Assembly (NCBI RefSeq): GCF_017357405.1
Contig: NZ_CP071597.1
Coordinates: forward strand, 2,852,001 to 2,916,000
Length of the DNA: 64,000 nt
Source of the DNA: Halomontanus rarus
GTDB lineage: Archaea > Halobacteriota > Halobacteria > Halobacteriales > Natrialbaceae
Direction: 5' to 3'
The position numbers and the translations under genes were made by a program. This document shows, piece by piece, positions 54,701-61,403 of this stretch (positions are counted from its first letter, which is position 1; each line of letters starts with the position of its first letter). The notes under the pieces are model-generated. The model did not search any database. It had not been told where the DNA came from and saw only the letters and a program-made list of their open reading frames with translations.

Positions 54701-55239
54701 GTTCGGTCAACTCCGCCGGCAACGAGTCCGACGACAGCGACGTCGTCCCGGTCTTTACGATGTCCAGCGCGACGAAGACGCTCGAGGATACGTGCGAGGA
54801 TCTCAGCGAGCTCGCACCCGAGTCCGACGCGGACAACCTCGCCGTGACCGGTTTCGAGCCGAAGGGCTTCGTCCGGCCCGACGGTTCCGAGGACGATACC
54901 CGGTTCGAGCGGTCCGAGGGTGGCGTCGACACGGCAGCGGTGTACGAACTCTCGGGCGCTCCTCACGCGCTTCGAGTCGAGGGGCACATGCAACCGGAGA
55001 GTTGGGGTGGTGGGCACACGACGTTCGCCGTGTCGACCGACGGCGCCGACACGTGGGAGGAAATCTCCCCGTCGGTGGACGTCTACGACGATTATCAGGG
55101 TGATGCCGGTGACTGGAACAATACCGAGTTCCGGTACGCGAGCTTCCCCGATGAGGTGACCCACGTCCGGATCGAGCTGGTCGGTCCGAACGGCTGGACG
55201 CCCGAACTCGGGCACGTCGAACTCACCTACACGCCGTAG
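51754..55239 (+). CDS. Large modular GH5_7-like mannanase with Fn3 and repeat modules
   Basis: A 1161-residue secreted enzyme. The N-terminus has a short RRDLLVGSGTALTGSGL stretch, Tat-like but with no obvious cleavage site or lipobox. The GH5 domain spans about 60-420, with acid/base Glu224 (MWELANEPR) and nucleophile Glu331 (AYLGEFGVE). Then follow alternating modules: Fn3 (about 428-520), module B1 (525-675), Fn3 (678-770), module B2 (775-915), Fn3 (921-1005), module B3 (1010-1161). B1-B3 match the two modules of the lipoprotein at 48844. The ATG follows an AT-rich promoter region. It probably binds mannan through the repeats while cutting it. Confidence 0.92.
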   Translation: MVTRRDLLVGSGTALTGSGLISEKGDWGWDHARNRGKGRGPDEDKNKNENETSRPTKFVERRGDQFMLNGRSFYFSGTNNFWLRDPYRTRDEIDRLLETLEKAGVNTIRTWGFCSGEGGNCLQPAPGEYDEAAFDLLDYVVAEAGDRGMRLILPLANNWGDYGGMAQYVEWSSTAESHDDFYTDDEAQALYRDFVEYVLTRENGYTGVEYREDPAIMMWELANEPRAEEAADGLERMTQWIEESAAFIKDIDDNHLLSTGMEGFYNHVGNWAFDGHTGTDYVEHHKIDGIDACSFHLYPESWGLSLEEGTQWIRSHIHTAREEIGKPAYLGEFGVEVPDGDGEKMAIRNETYTEWYELLHTMDADGVAVWQLSHPDFVSDDHHIVPEDEETLEILAAYRERAEAKSGMPIYADARRRAHRQRRYTDDTSPTTPSNLEVTAVQSHWADLEWDAATDRGESGLKHYAIFVDGEEHALVGPNRTATRLYGLERETEYEFAVSATDWSDNESTRSDPATVRTSPSHRSLVDYCEDLELLHEESDTDNISVTSSNAEFFPRPDGEIDDSRFERIAGTDTDLIYEVDGVVSGLAFEYHRHADADADGSVTVAESTDSGETWTELEVSESVYDEAGETGWTNTVSTVEEFSAGVGRVRLTLSGSENRAQQIGYVGVRYQTTETDTAPPNAPWGLEATDSSYTTVDLSWEAATEPGPSGLDHYVILVDDESALTVDGETTTATVGGLDPGTEYEFSIVAVDGVGQESEPSESTFATTADAGTLSDPCADLSYLHADSDTTVLKVETYDDDGFVRPDGTPDGDRIARNSSDDAAMIYDPDGPIVGFRAEVHNHDGHEGTVAFHISSDEGESWTEIEPTVDDFESVDWYHNGEYTYADFPMGTDSIRIDLSGSESWNPQVGHVDVHFDDTIPAAPDAIATAVTDSTADLEWDAVAGTSEYDVYVDGTFDHTVETTATTVEDLEAGTNYDVTVRSVNSAGNESDDSDVVPVFTMSSATKTLEDTCEDLSELAPESDADNLAVTGFEPKGFVRPDGSEDDTRFERSEGGVDTAAVYELSGAPHALRVEGHMQPESWGGGHTTFAVSTDGADTWEEISPSVDVYDDYQGDAGDWNNTEFRYASFPDEVTHVRIELVGPNGWTPELGHVELTYTP

Positions 55240-55575
55240 TGAGAATCTGTTCTAGTATTTGAAACACTGTTTTTATTTCTATCATATCGGAATACAGTAC
55301 CTCTTCGTCGTATAGCGTCGAAAGTGGCTCGACTACGCCATAAGCGCTGTATTTGGGGAATATCTACCTGACTTCGAGTCCTCTCTCATCTCGAGTCGAT
55401 GTTCGTAGATTGGCGATCCATTTTCCCTTCGAAACGATCGAATGGGCCCGTAATCGACGGATACACTCATCGACGAGTGGTGAGTTCCGATTCTGACGAA
55501 AAAACCTATATCAGATTATATATTTTCCAACCTCACAGAATAGTTTGATTTATCTGCCGAGTCTACCGCCTGCCG
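55240..55575. other. AT-rich intergenic region at the right edge of the mannan locus
   Basis: About 336 nt with T-rich runs soon after the mannanase stop (CTGTTTTTATTTCT near 55268-55281), a likely terminator for it. Another AT-rich stretch lies at 55497-55555. No gene was recognised. It mirrors the AT-rich region at 35656-36182. Confidence 0.5.
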
Positions 55576-56934
55576 CTACGACACTCGAGCCTGTACCTCT
55601 CGAAGGGAGTCCGGGAGCGCCTCGGCGTCAGTTGCGGCGATCCAGACGGTCGATCTCGAGCCGTCGATTACCGCGACGGGAGTCGGACGCCCAGCGGCGT
55701 CTTCCACCGTCCCGCCCCGCGCGTTCGTGGCGGCCGCTGCGTCGAGATCCAGCGCCGATTCCGAGTTCGAACCGCGGTCTCGATTCGCCGCGAAGACCGG
55801 CCACTCGAGCGTCTCGAGCGCGGTCGCCACGGCCTCGGTGTGTCGACAGCCGACTGCGAATCGCAGCCCCGCGGAAGCGTGCTCTCGGGCCGCCAGGAGG
55901 ACGCGCGCGCCGTCGCTCGAGCGGCCGAATCGGACGTCGTCGGCCTGCCTCCCCGACTTCGTCTCGGAGAACTCGCTCTCGAGCGTGGCCACGTCGTCGA
56001 CCGACTCCGCGGAGGGAGTCGCGCCGACGACGGCCGCCCCGTCTCGGAGGACCACCGTCGAGACGTCCGAAGCGGCGAGTTCCTCTCCGATGGACCGGAC
56101 GGCTTCGGCGGTCGGCTCCCGGGCCGCCTCGTTCCGGAGCCCGACGAGGTGGTTGACCGCGCCCGGTCCCCGTCCGACGTCGTAGTGATAGCGCACGGCG
56201 CGGGCGAGGAAGTCGACGCTTCGCTCGATCGCCGTTCGAAGCTCGTCGCCGGTCGCCAACCGGGCGGCGATCGCCGCCGACAGCGTACAGCCCGAGCCGT
56301 GGGTCGCGTCGGTGTCGATCCGCGGGTGTTCGAAGATGTAGGTCCCGTCGGCGCTCACGAGTACGTCCCTGACGGTCTCGCCCGGGACGTGGCCGCCCTT
56401 GACGAGCGCGGCGTCGGCGCCGAGGTCGCACAGTCGTTCGCCGGCCTCCCGTGCGCTCTCCTCGTCGTCGACCGGAATCCCGGACAACACTTCGGCCTCG
56501 TCGGCGTTCGGCGTCACCACCGTCGCCTCGGCGATCAGCGTCTCGTAGGCGCGTTCGGCCGCGGGCTCGAGCAGCCGATCGCCCGAGGTTGCGACCATCA
56601 CAGGGTCGACGACCAGCGGGAAGTCGAAGGCGGCTGCGCGATCGGCCACTGCCTCGACGATCTCGGTCGTCGCGAGCATCCCCGTCTTCGCCGCGCGGAC
56701 GTCGAAATCGTCGCGGACGGCCGCGAGTTGTCCGGCGACTTCCTCGGGTGGAAGCTGGAAGGAGCGTTCGACACCGCGGGTGTGCTGGGCGGTGACGGCC
56801 GTGACGACTGACGTGCCGAAGGCTCCGTGGGCGGCCATCGTGGCGAGGTCGGCCTGGATGCCGGCGCCACCGCCGGAGTCGCTGCCCGCGATCGTGAGCG
56901 CGACGGGTCGAGAGTCGGGTGCAGGGGATCGCAT
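55576..56934 (-). CDS. thiD: Bifunctional HMP/HMP-P kinase ThiD fused to ThiN thiamine-phosphate synthase
   Basis: A 452-residue fusion. The N-terminal 260 residues are ThiD ([52 protein letters not shown]), which phosphorylates hydroxymethylpyrimidine twice. The C-terminal 170 residues match the archaeal ThiN domain ([23 protein letters not shown]... and [24 protein letters not shown] segments), which joins HMP-PP with thiazole phosphate. ThiD-ThiN fusions are known in archaea. The ATG at 56932-56934 was chosen. It is followed on its upstream side by a same-strand AIR-synthase-like gene about 60 nt away, possibly cotranscribed. Confidence 0.93.
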   Translation of the reverse strand: MRSPAPDSRPVALTIAGSDSGGGAGIQADLATMAAHGAFGTSVVTAVTAQHTRGVERSFQLPPEEVAGQLAAVRDDFDVRAAKTGMLATTEIVEAVADRAAAFDFPLVVDPVMVATSGDRLLEPAAERAYETLIAEATVVTPNADEAEVLSGIPVDDEESAREAGERLCDLGADAALVKGGHVPGETVRDVLVSADGTYIFEHPRIDTDATHGSGCTLSAAIAARLATGDELRTAIERSVDFLARAVRYHYDVGRGPGAVNHLVGLRNEAAREPTAEAVRSIGEELAASDVSTVVLRDGAAVVGATPSAESVDDVATLESEFSETKSGRQADDVRFGRSSDGARVLLAAREHASAGLRFAVGCRHTEAVATALETLEWPVFAANRDRGSNSESALDLDAAAATNARGGTVEDAAGRPTPVAVIDGSRSTVWIAATDAEALPDSLREVQARVS

Positions 56935-56994
56935 CGTACGCGTAGCTATCTCCCGGTGGTACTAATCGGTAGTGATCGGGATGTCCGTCTCGAG

Positions 56995-58014
56995 TCACCG
57001 ACTCGCCGTTCGATTCGCGAGGTCGGCGTACACCGCCCAGGCCGGATCGGTACCGGGATGCGTGATCGTCTCGCCGTCGACGATTACGCCCTCACCCGCC
57101 TCGACGCGACCGACCTCGGCGACGACCGTGTCCCGATCCTCGAGTGCCCGTCGAACGCGGTCGACGCCGGACGGATCGACGGCGAGCGCCAGCGAGCCAC
57201 AGCTCGAGACGTGCCAGGGGTTGATCCCGAAGTGGGAACAGACCTCCTCGATACCCGGTTGCATTGGGACCGAATCGCGGTCGATCTCGAACCGAACGCC
57301 CGCACCGTCGGCCATCTCGTTCAACGCGCCGGTCAGTCCGCCTTCCGTCACGTCGTGCATCGCCGTCACCGGCCCTGCGGCGGCCGCAGTCAGGGCATCG
57401 CGCACGCAGTAGACGTCGTCGAAACGGTCGCGAGCGGACTCGAGAACGGTCTCGGAGAGGTCGATCTCGTCGCCGAACAGGGTCGCGAGCAGGCCGACGG
57501 CCTCCGCGCCGGGTCCGGTCGTCAGCAGGAGTCGGTCGCCCGGTCGCGCGCCGTCCGGTCGGACGATCGTCTCGCGATCGCCGACGCCGAGGACCGTCGC
57601 GGCGCCAATCCAGGGGTACGAACACTCCGAGTACCGCGCCGTGTGTCCCGTGGTGACGGCGACGCCCAGGTCGCGACACTCCTCGTGGATCGTCTCCCAG
57701 ACGGTCGCGAACGACTCGTCGTCCATCTCCGGGGGCAGCGTGAAACAGATCGAGAGGTGCGAGGGCGCCACTGCACTGACGGCGACGTCGGCCAGGATCA
57801 GATCGAGGCCGAACCGCGCGGCCCGCTCGAGGCCGAGCGCCGGCAGGATCGAGAGCGGATCGGTCGCCATCACGACGGCCGACTCGTCGACCTCGAGGAC
57901 GCCGAAGTCGATCCCGTGTTGGGGTCCGACGAGAACGTCGTCGCGGTCGGCGCCGAGGTTCGGTGCGACGTGTCGGTCGAAGAAGGCCCGGTCGATCTTT
58001 CCGAGGTCAGTCAC
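56995..58014 (-). CDS. AIR synthase-related protein (HypE/PurM-like)
   Basis: A 339-residue protein of the PurM/HypE superfamily. The N-terminal ATP-binding half has VVMATDPLSILPALG and ILADVAVSAVAPSHLS; the C-terminal half has HDVTEGGLTGALNEMAD, which corresponds to the HypE/PurM glycine-rich segment. There is no C-terminal Cys tail as in true HypE, and no hydrogenase genes are nearby, so carbamoyl-phosphate/hydrogenase work is unlikely; a thiamine- or purine-linked role is possible given the ThiD-ThiN neighbour. The start is GTG at 58012-58014, since no ATG precedes the conserved GKIDRAFFDRHV segment. Confidence 0.85.
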   Translation of the reverse strand: MTDLGKIDRAFFDRHVAPNLGADRDDVLVGPQHGIDFGVLEVDESAVVMATDPLSILPALGLERAARFGLDLILADVAVSAVAPSHLSICFTLPPEMDDESFATVWETIHEECRDLGVAVTTGHTARYSECSYPWIGAATVLGVGDRETIVRPDGARPGDRLLLTTGPGAEAVGLLATLFGDEIDLSETVLESARDRFDDVYCVRDALTAAAAGPVTAMHDVTEGGLTGALNEMADGAGVRFEIDRDSVPMQPGIEEVCSHFGINPWHVSSCGSLALAVDPSGVDRVRRALEDRDTVVAEVGRVEAGEGVIVDGETITHPGTDPAWAVYADLANRTASR

Positions 58015-58149
58015 GAGTAGACGACGGCGGCGGGACCGCTTACCAGTATTGGTCTTCGAACCGGGGCCGTTCGACGGGTCCGGGCCCGCTTTCTTCCCCG
58101 CGTGATAACGGAAAGCTTTAGGTTTGTCGCTGGAGAAAGTCATAGTGTA

Positions 58150-58971
58150 ATGACACGTTTGAAACGGGTGCTCGCCGTCTTCGCGGTGTGCCTGTTACTC
58201 GTCAGTGCCGGCTGTCTCGGCGGCCTCACCGGTTCGGATGGGAACGGCAACACGAGCGGAGACGCTGGTGACGACGGTGCCGGGGACGTCTCCGAAACGG
58301 AACTCCTCTCGCAGATCGAGGACGTCGAGACCTACCGGTTCAGGATGAATCAGTCGACGGAGACGCCACAGGGGAACGTGACCGTTATCGCTGAGGGTAA
58401 GGCCGACGAACCTAACGAGCGGATGTACACGTCGATGACCCAGGAAACGGACGTGGGCCTCGGCGGTGCAGTCGAGATCGAGCAGTACGTCATCGGTGAC
58501 ACGCAGTACCTCCTGACTGAGGGCGTCTGGCAGCGGATAAACGTCTCCCACCGGGATATCTGGGGAGAAGACGAACTCGCCCAGCAGGCCGACGTGATCG
58601 AGACAGGCGAACTCGAGGTCGTCGGCACCGAGACCGTCTCCGGCGTCGAAACGACGGTCGTGCGCGTCGACGGAACCGACGACCTGATCGACGAACTCGA
58701 GGGTGACGTCGAAGACGACCTTCAGTCCCAGCAGGGAACGCAGGGAGACGCGTCGATCGAGAACGTCACGTACCACTTTTACGTCGACGAGGACACCCAC
58801 ACGCTCCACCGGACCGAGACGGAACTGACGATGGAGCAGGGCGGTCAGACGATGCAGACGTCGATGGAGATGACGTTCCTCGAGCACAACGATCCGGTCG
58901 ACATCGAACTCCCCGAGGCCGCCGAAGACGCCGAGGAAGTCGACCAGGGTGCGACGGCCGGAACCGCCTGA
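58150..58971 (+). CDS. LppX/LolA-like haloarchaeal lipoprotein
   Basis: A 273-residue protein. The N-terminus is a Sec lipoprotein signal (MTRLKRVLAVFAVCLLLVSAGC) with Cys22 at the lipobox. After a Gly/Asn/Asp linker the body (SQIEDVETYRFRMNQSTETPQGNV..., QYVIGDTQYLLTEGVWQRINV, TVVRVDGTDDLIDEL) has the repetitive beta pattern of LppX/LprG or outer-membrane lipoprotein carrier proteins. Many haloarchaeal homologues exist with no experimental role known to me. It would be membrane-anchored, facing outwards. Confidence 0.82.
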   Translation: MTRLKRVLAVFAVCLLLVSAGCLGGLTGSDGNGNTSGDAGDDGAGDVSETELLSQIEDVETYRFRMNQSTETPQGNVTVIAEGKADEPNERMYTSMTQETDVGLGGAVEIEQYVIGDTQYLLTEGVWQRINVSHRDIWGEDELAQQADVIETGELEVVGTETVSGVETTVVRVDGTDDLIDELEGDVEDDLQSQQGTQGDASIENVTYHFYVDEDTHTLHRTETELTMEQGGQTMQTSMEMTFLEHNDPVDIELPEAAEDAEEVDQGATAGTA

Positions 58972-59110
58972 ACCGACGGATTCCTCCTCAGGTGTCGGTT
59001 TAGGATGGCTCGAGTCGTCGAGACGCCAGTTGGGACCGTCGTCGATACGGAGACTGACACCGACGCCCGCGTCGAACCCCTTTTTCACCTCGAGCGCCCA
59101 CGGTTACAGG

Positions 59111-59245
59111 ATGACCGCGAGTTGGACGGACCTGTTCGATCGCGCCGCCGCGACCGACGGGACGCACGAGCACGATATCGAGACGATCTGCGCCGAACTC
59201 GAACGCCAACGCGAGCGTCGTCGGACGGGTGACGACGATGCCTGA
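59111..59245 (+). CDS. Small 44-residue protein overlapping the PIN-like gene
   Basis: A 44-residue acidic, helical protein (MTASWTDLFDRAAATDGTHEHD...) with an Arg-rich centre (ERQRERRRTG). A CCCTTTTTCAC element at about 59078-59088 lies 27 nt upstream, supporting a leaderless start. The stop (TGA to 59245) overlaps the ATG of the next gene at 59238 by eight bases, so translation is probably coupled. No family was recognised; the arrangement resembles small antitoxin plus PIN toxin, but that is not proven. Confidence 0.6.
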   Translation: MTASWTDLFDRAAATDGTHEHDIETICAELERQRERRRTGDDDA

Positions 59246-59711
59246 CCGTCCCGACCCCGCCCGCGTCGTCGCGGACGCGGACGTACTGGCGGCGGATCTG
59301 CTGGTCGGCGGGGATGCCCGCGAGGCCCTCGACCACGTCCGCGCCCACTCCTGGGTCGAACTGGTCGCCAGCGACGCCCTACTGGCCGACACTGAGGAGC
59401 TCGTCGCCGAACTCGCCGATCCCGCGCTCGCTGCCGACCACCGCGAGCGCCTCGAGGCCGACCGCGTCGCCGTCGACCATCCCGACGGTGATCACCCCGC
59501 GCTCGCCTCCGCGTATCGCGGGCGGGCGGCTCATTTGCTGTCGTACGACGACGCACTTCGATCCGCGAAAGCCGGGCTCACGCTCCAGCCGCGGATTTCG
59601 GTCAGCGTCCGCCCGCCCGATGCCTTCGCCCGACTGTTCGATCCCGAGAGCCTCCACGAGGCCGTCGTCGGGGGCGAGTATCCGGGTCCCGACCGCGATC
59701 CGCGGGCGTAA
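59238..59711 (+). CDS. PIN-like domain protein, DUF7384-like
   Basis: A 157-residue protein. RVVADADVLAADLL near the N-terminus, EELVAELADP in the middle and HLLSYDDAL further on supply the acidic residues expected for a PIN-like nuclease fold. I believe related haloarchaeal proteins carry the DUF7384 label, but this is from memory. The ATG at 59238 was chosen; a GTG at 59229 is possible. It overlaps the 44-residue ORF, which may be its partner. Confidence 0.75.
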   Translation: MPDRPDPARVVADADVLAADLLVGGDAREALDHVRAHSWVELVASDALLADTEELVAELADPALAADHRERLEADRVAVDHPDGDHPALASAYRGRAAHLLSYDDALRSAKAGLTLQPRISVSVRPPDAFARLFDPESLHEAVVGGEYPGPDRDPRA

Positions 59712-60128
59712 TCCGGTTTTGATCGCGTCCCGCTCTCGCTCACGTCTGGCTCCGCTCGAGAGGTACGATACGACGGCTTCCGGTATCGATCTCCGATCGG
59801 TTCTCGCTTCGTCTGCTCTTCGACCGTTTCTCGGCCGTGGAACCGTCCGCGAAACGGTGGGCCGAAATCGTCCTCCGTACGCGTTCGCACCACCGCCGAC
59901 GGAACTCGAGACCGGGCCGTCGAAACGGTGGAAATCGGGCCGGACACCGGTCCGCTCGAGGTGCTCGTCGCTGGCGAACACGTTACTCTCTCCCGTGTCG
60001 TCGTCGGTCTCGAGCGATCAGCTCTCGTCGACGTCGATTTGGTATCGATACTATAGGAGGAACATCTGATCGTCGTTCTGCGTCCGTGTACCGACAATCC
60101 GAAGCCACGTACGAACGTATCGGCGATC
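59712..60128. other. Intergenic region before the Rieske gene
   Basis: About 417 nt. The open frames here lack family-like sequence and appear to be GC-driven shadows. A GATACTATAGGAGG stretch near 60048-60061 contains both an A/T element and a GGAGG, but it lies 70 nt before the next ATG. No other feature was seen. Confidence 0.45.
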
Positions 60129-60572
60129 ATGGCCACGCGTTACCGCCTGACGAGCGTCGATACCGTTCTGGACGAAGGCTCTTGGCTGTTCACTGCTCGC
60201 AACAGTCGCGGTGAAGACGTCGAAGTCGTCCTCGTTCCCTGCGCGGACGAAAACGCCGACTCGGACGTCGAGGCGTGGATCAACCGCTGTACGCACGAAA
60301 ACCAGCGACTCTACCGCGAGGGTGTCGGGGCGGTCGTTCGCGACGGCGGGATCGTCTGTCCCAAACACGGATCGATCTTCGATAGCTGTTCGGGCGACTG
60401 CGAAAACGGCCCGGCGGCGGAGTCGACACTCCCGTCGGTCGATATCGCCGTCGAAGACGGACAGGTGTATCTGACCGACGAGGACGCGACGTATCTCCAC
60501 GAGGGACCCAGCGACGACGACGAGGACGAGGACGACGACGGTCCGAGTTCGACCTCACACATCCGGTTTTGA
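60129..60572 (+). CDS. Stand-alone Rieske [2Fe-2S] protein
   Basis: A 147-residue soluble protein. Cys54-Thr-His56 and Cys77-Pro-Lys-His80 form the Rieske ligand set (C-x-H ... C-x-x-H), with GSIFD just after as in ferredoxin-like Rieske proteins of dioxygenases and nitrite reductase small subunits. The C-terminal 25 residues are an Asp/Glu run (DDDEDEDDD), a haloadaptive tail. It lacks a membrane anchor and has no oxygenase neighbour, so its electron partner is unknown. Confidence 0.88.
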   Translation: MATRYRLTSVDTVLDEGSWLFTARNSRGEDVEVVLVPCADENADSDVEAWINRCTHENQRLYREGVGAVVRDGGIVCPKHGSIFDSCSGDCENGPAAESTLPSVDIAVEDGQVYLTDEDATYLHEGPSDDDEDEDDDGPSSTSHIRF

Positions 60573-60650
60573 TCACCCGATTTATCGCTCGAGAGACGAG
60601 AATAGTGGCAAGTGCAGCAATCATCAATTCTCAACAGTGTATTCCTCATA

Positions 60651-61145
60651 TTATCGACACCCTTCTGGGTTCCCTTCGTCGTAGGATCTTTCATCAATTG
60701 TGTCTCCCTGCCGATTTAGGATCCTTACCTCTCCAGATCCGTTCATTACGGATGTCTCATTCGTATCATCGAACGCAGCAGAACGAATATGGGCAGGTGG
60801 ATGCATCTCTAACGTTGTGTTTTCCCCATCACGGCTTAACACTGCCAACCGTGCACCGGAAATGAGCTCCAACTTGGGAAGCTCGTACTCGTTCCCATTT
60901 CCGTAATCGACTACGAATCCCTCTACCTGAATAGAACAATCACTAGTATTCAACAAATCGATATACTCGTAGTCGATATAATCGCGGTCTACTTCCCGTG
61001 GACAGATATCGTCGATAATTAGTCCGTCTTCACAATCACCATTTTGCTTCTCCTCTGTATCGGCGTTATCACTACCGTTCGGATACGTTCCTACACATCC
61101 AGCGGATAATCCAACACCCGCTATCAACAGTGTGCGCCGTTTCAC
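60651..61145 (-). CDS. Lamin-tail-like lipoprotein of atypical composition
   Basis: A 164-residue protein starting at GTG 61143-61145. MKRRTLLIAGVGLSAGC gives a Tat-lipoprotein signal with Cys17. The mature domain (YIDYEYIDLLNTSDCSIQVEGFVVDYGNGNEYELPKLELISGARLAVLS) has the layout of a lamin tail domain: E(Y)I-x-L-x-N, then beta strands ending in VRILNRQGDTID. Such domains are found on exported nucleases and surface proteins; alone its role is unknown. The gene is visibly AT-richer than its neighbours and has many T/A third positions, which suggests recent transfer. Confidence 0.78.
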   Translation of the reverse strand: MKRRTLLIAGVGLSAGCVGTYPNGSDNADTEEKQNGDCEDGLIIDDICPREVDRDYIDYEYIDLLNTSDCSIQVEGFVVDYGNGNEYELPKLELISGARLAVLSRDGENTTLEMHPPAHIRSAAFDDTNETSVMNGSGEVRILNRQGDTIDERSYDEGNPEGCR

Positions 61146-61403
61146 ACTCTGTAATACGTTTCCTGGCTGAAATATTTTTGTCTCCTGTAAAGAATAACTA
61201 TCTGTTAGGTGAGAACGACTATCTCGGTAGACGGCAACCGCCGCTCGAGCGGCCATTCGCAGGCCGTAGTCTCGTCCGCTGAACGCGAGCGGACGAGCGA
61301 ACAGCGGCGTGCTCGAGTCGGCAGGATCGCCGTCGGCGAGGACGCGAGCGTGGACGTCGAGCCCGTCGCCATCATTGGGGCCGATTTCCGGCACGTCCGA
61401 GCG

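Noticed and set aside
51817..55215. 1132-codon open frame on the minus strand opposite the large mannanase
   Set aside because: It mirrors the codon pattern of the plus-strand gene and consists of Val/Arg/Asp-rich low-complexity sequence with no domain; a typical antisense shadow in GC-rich haloarchaeal DNA.
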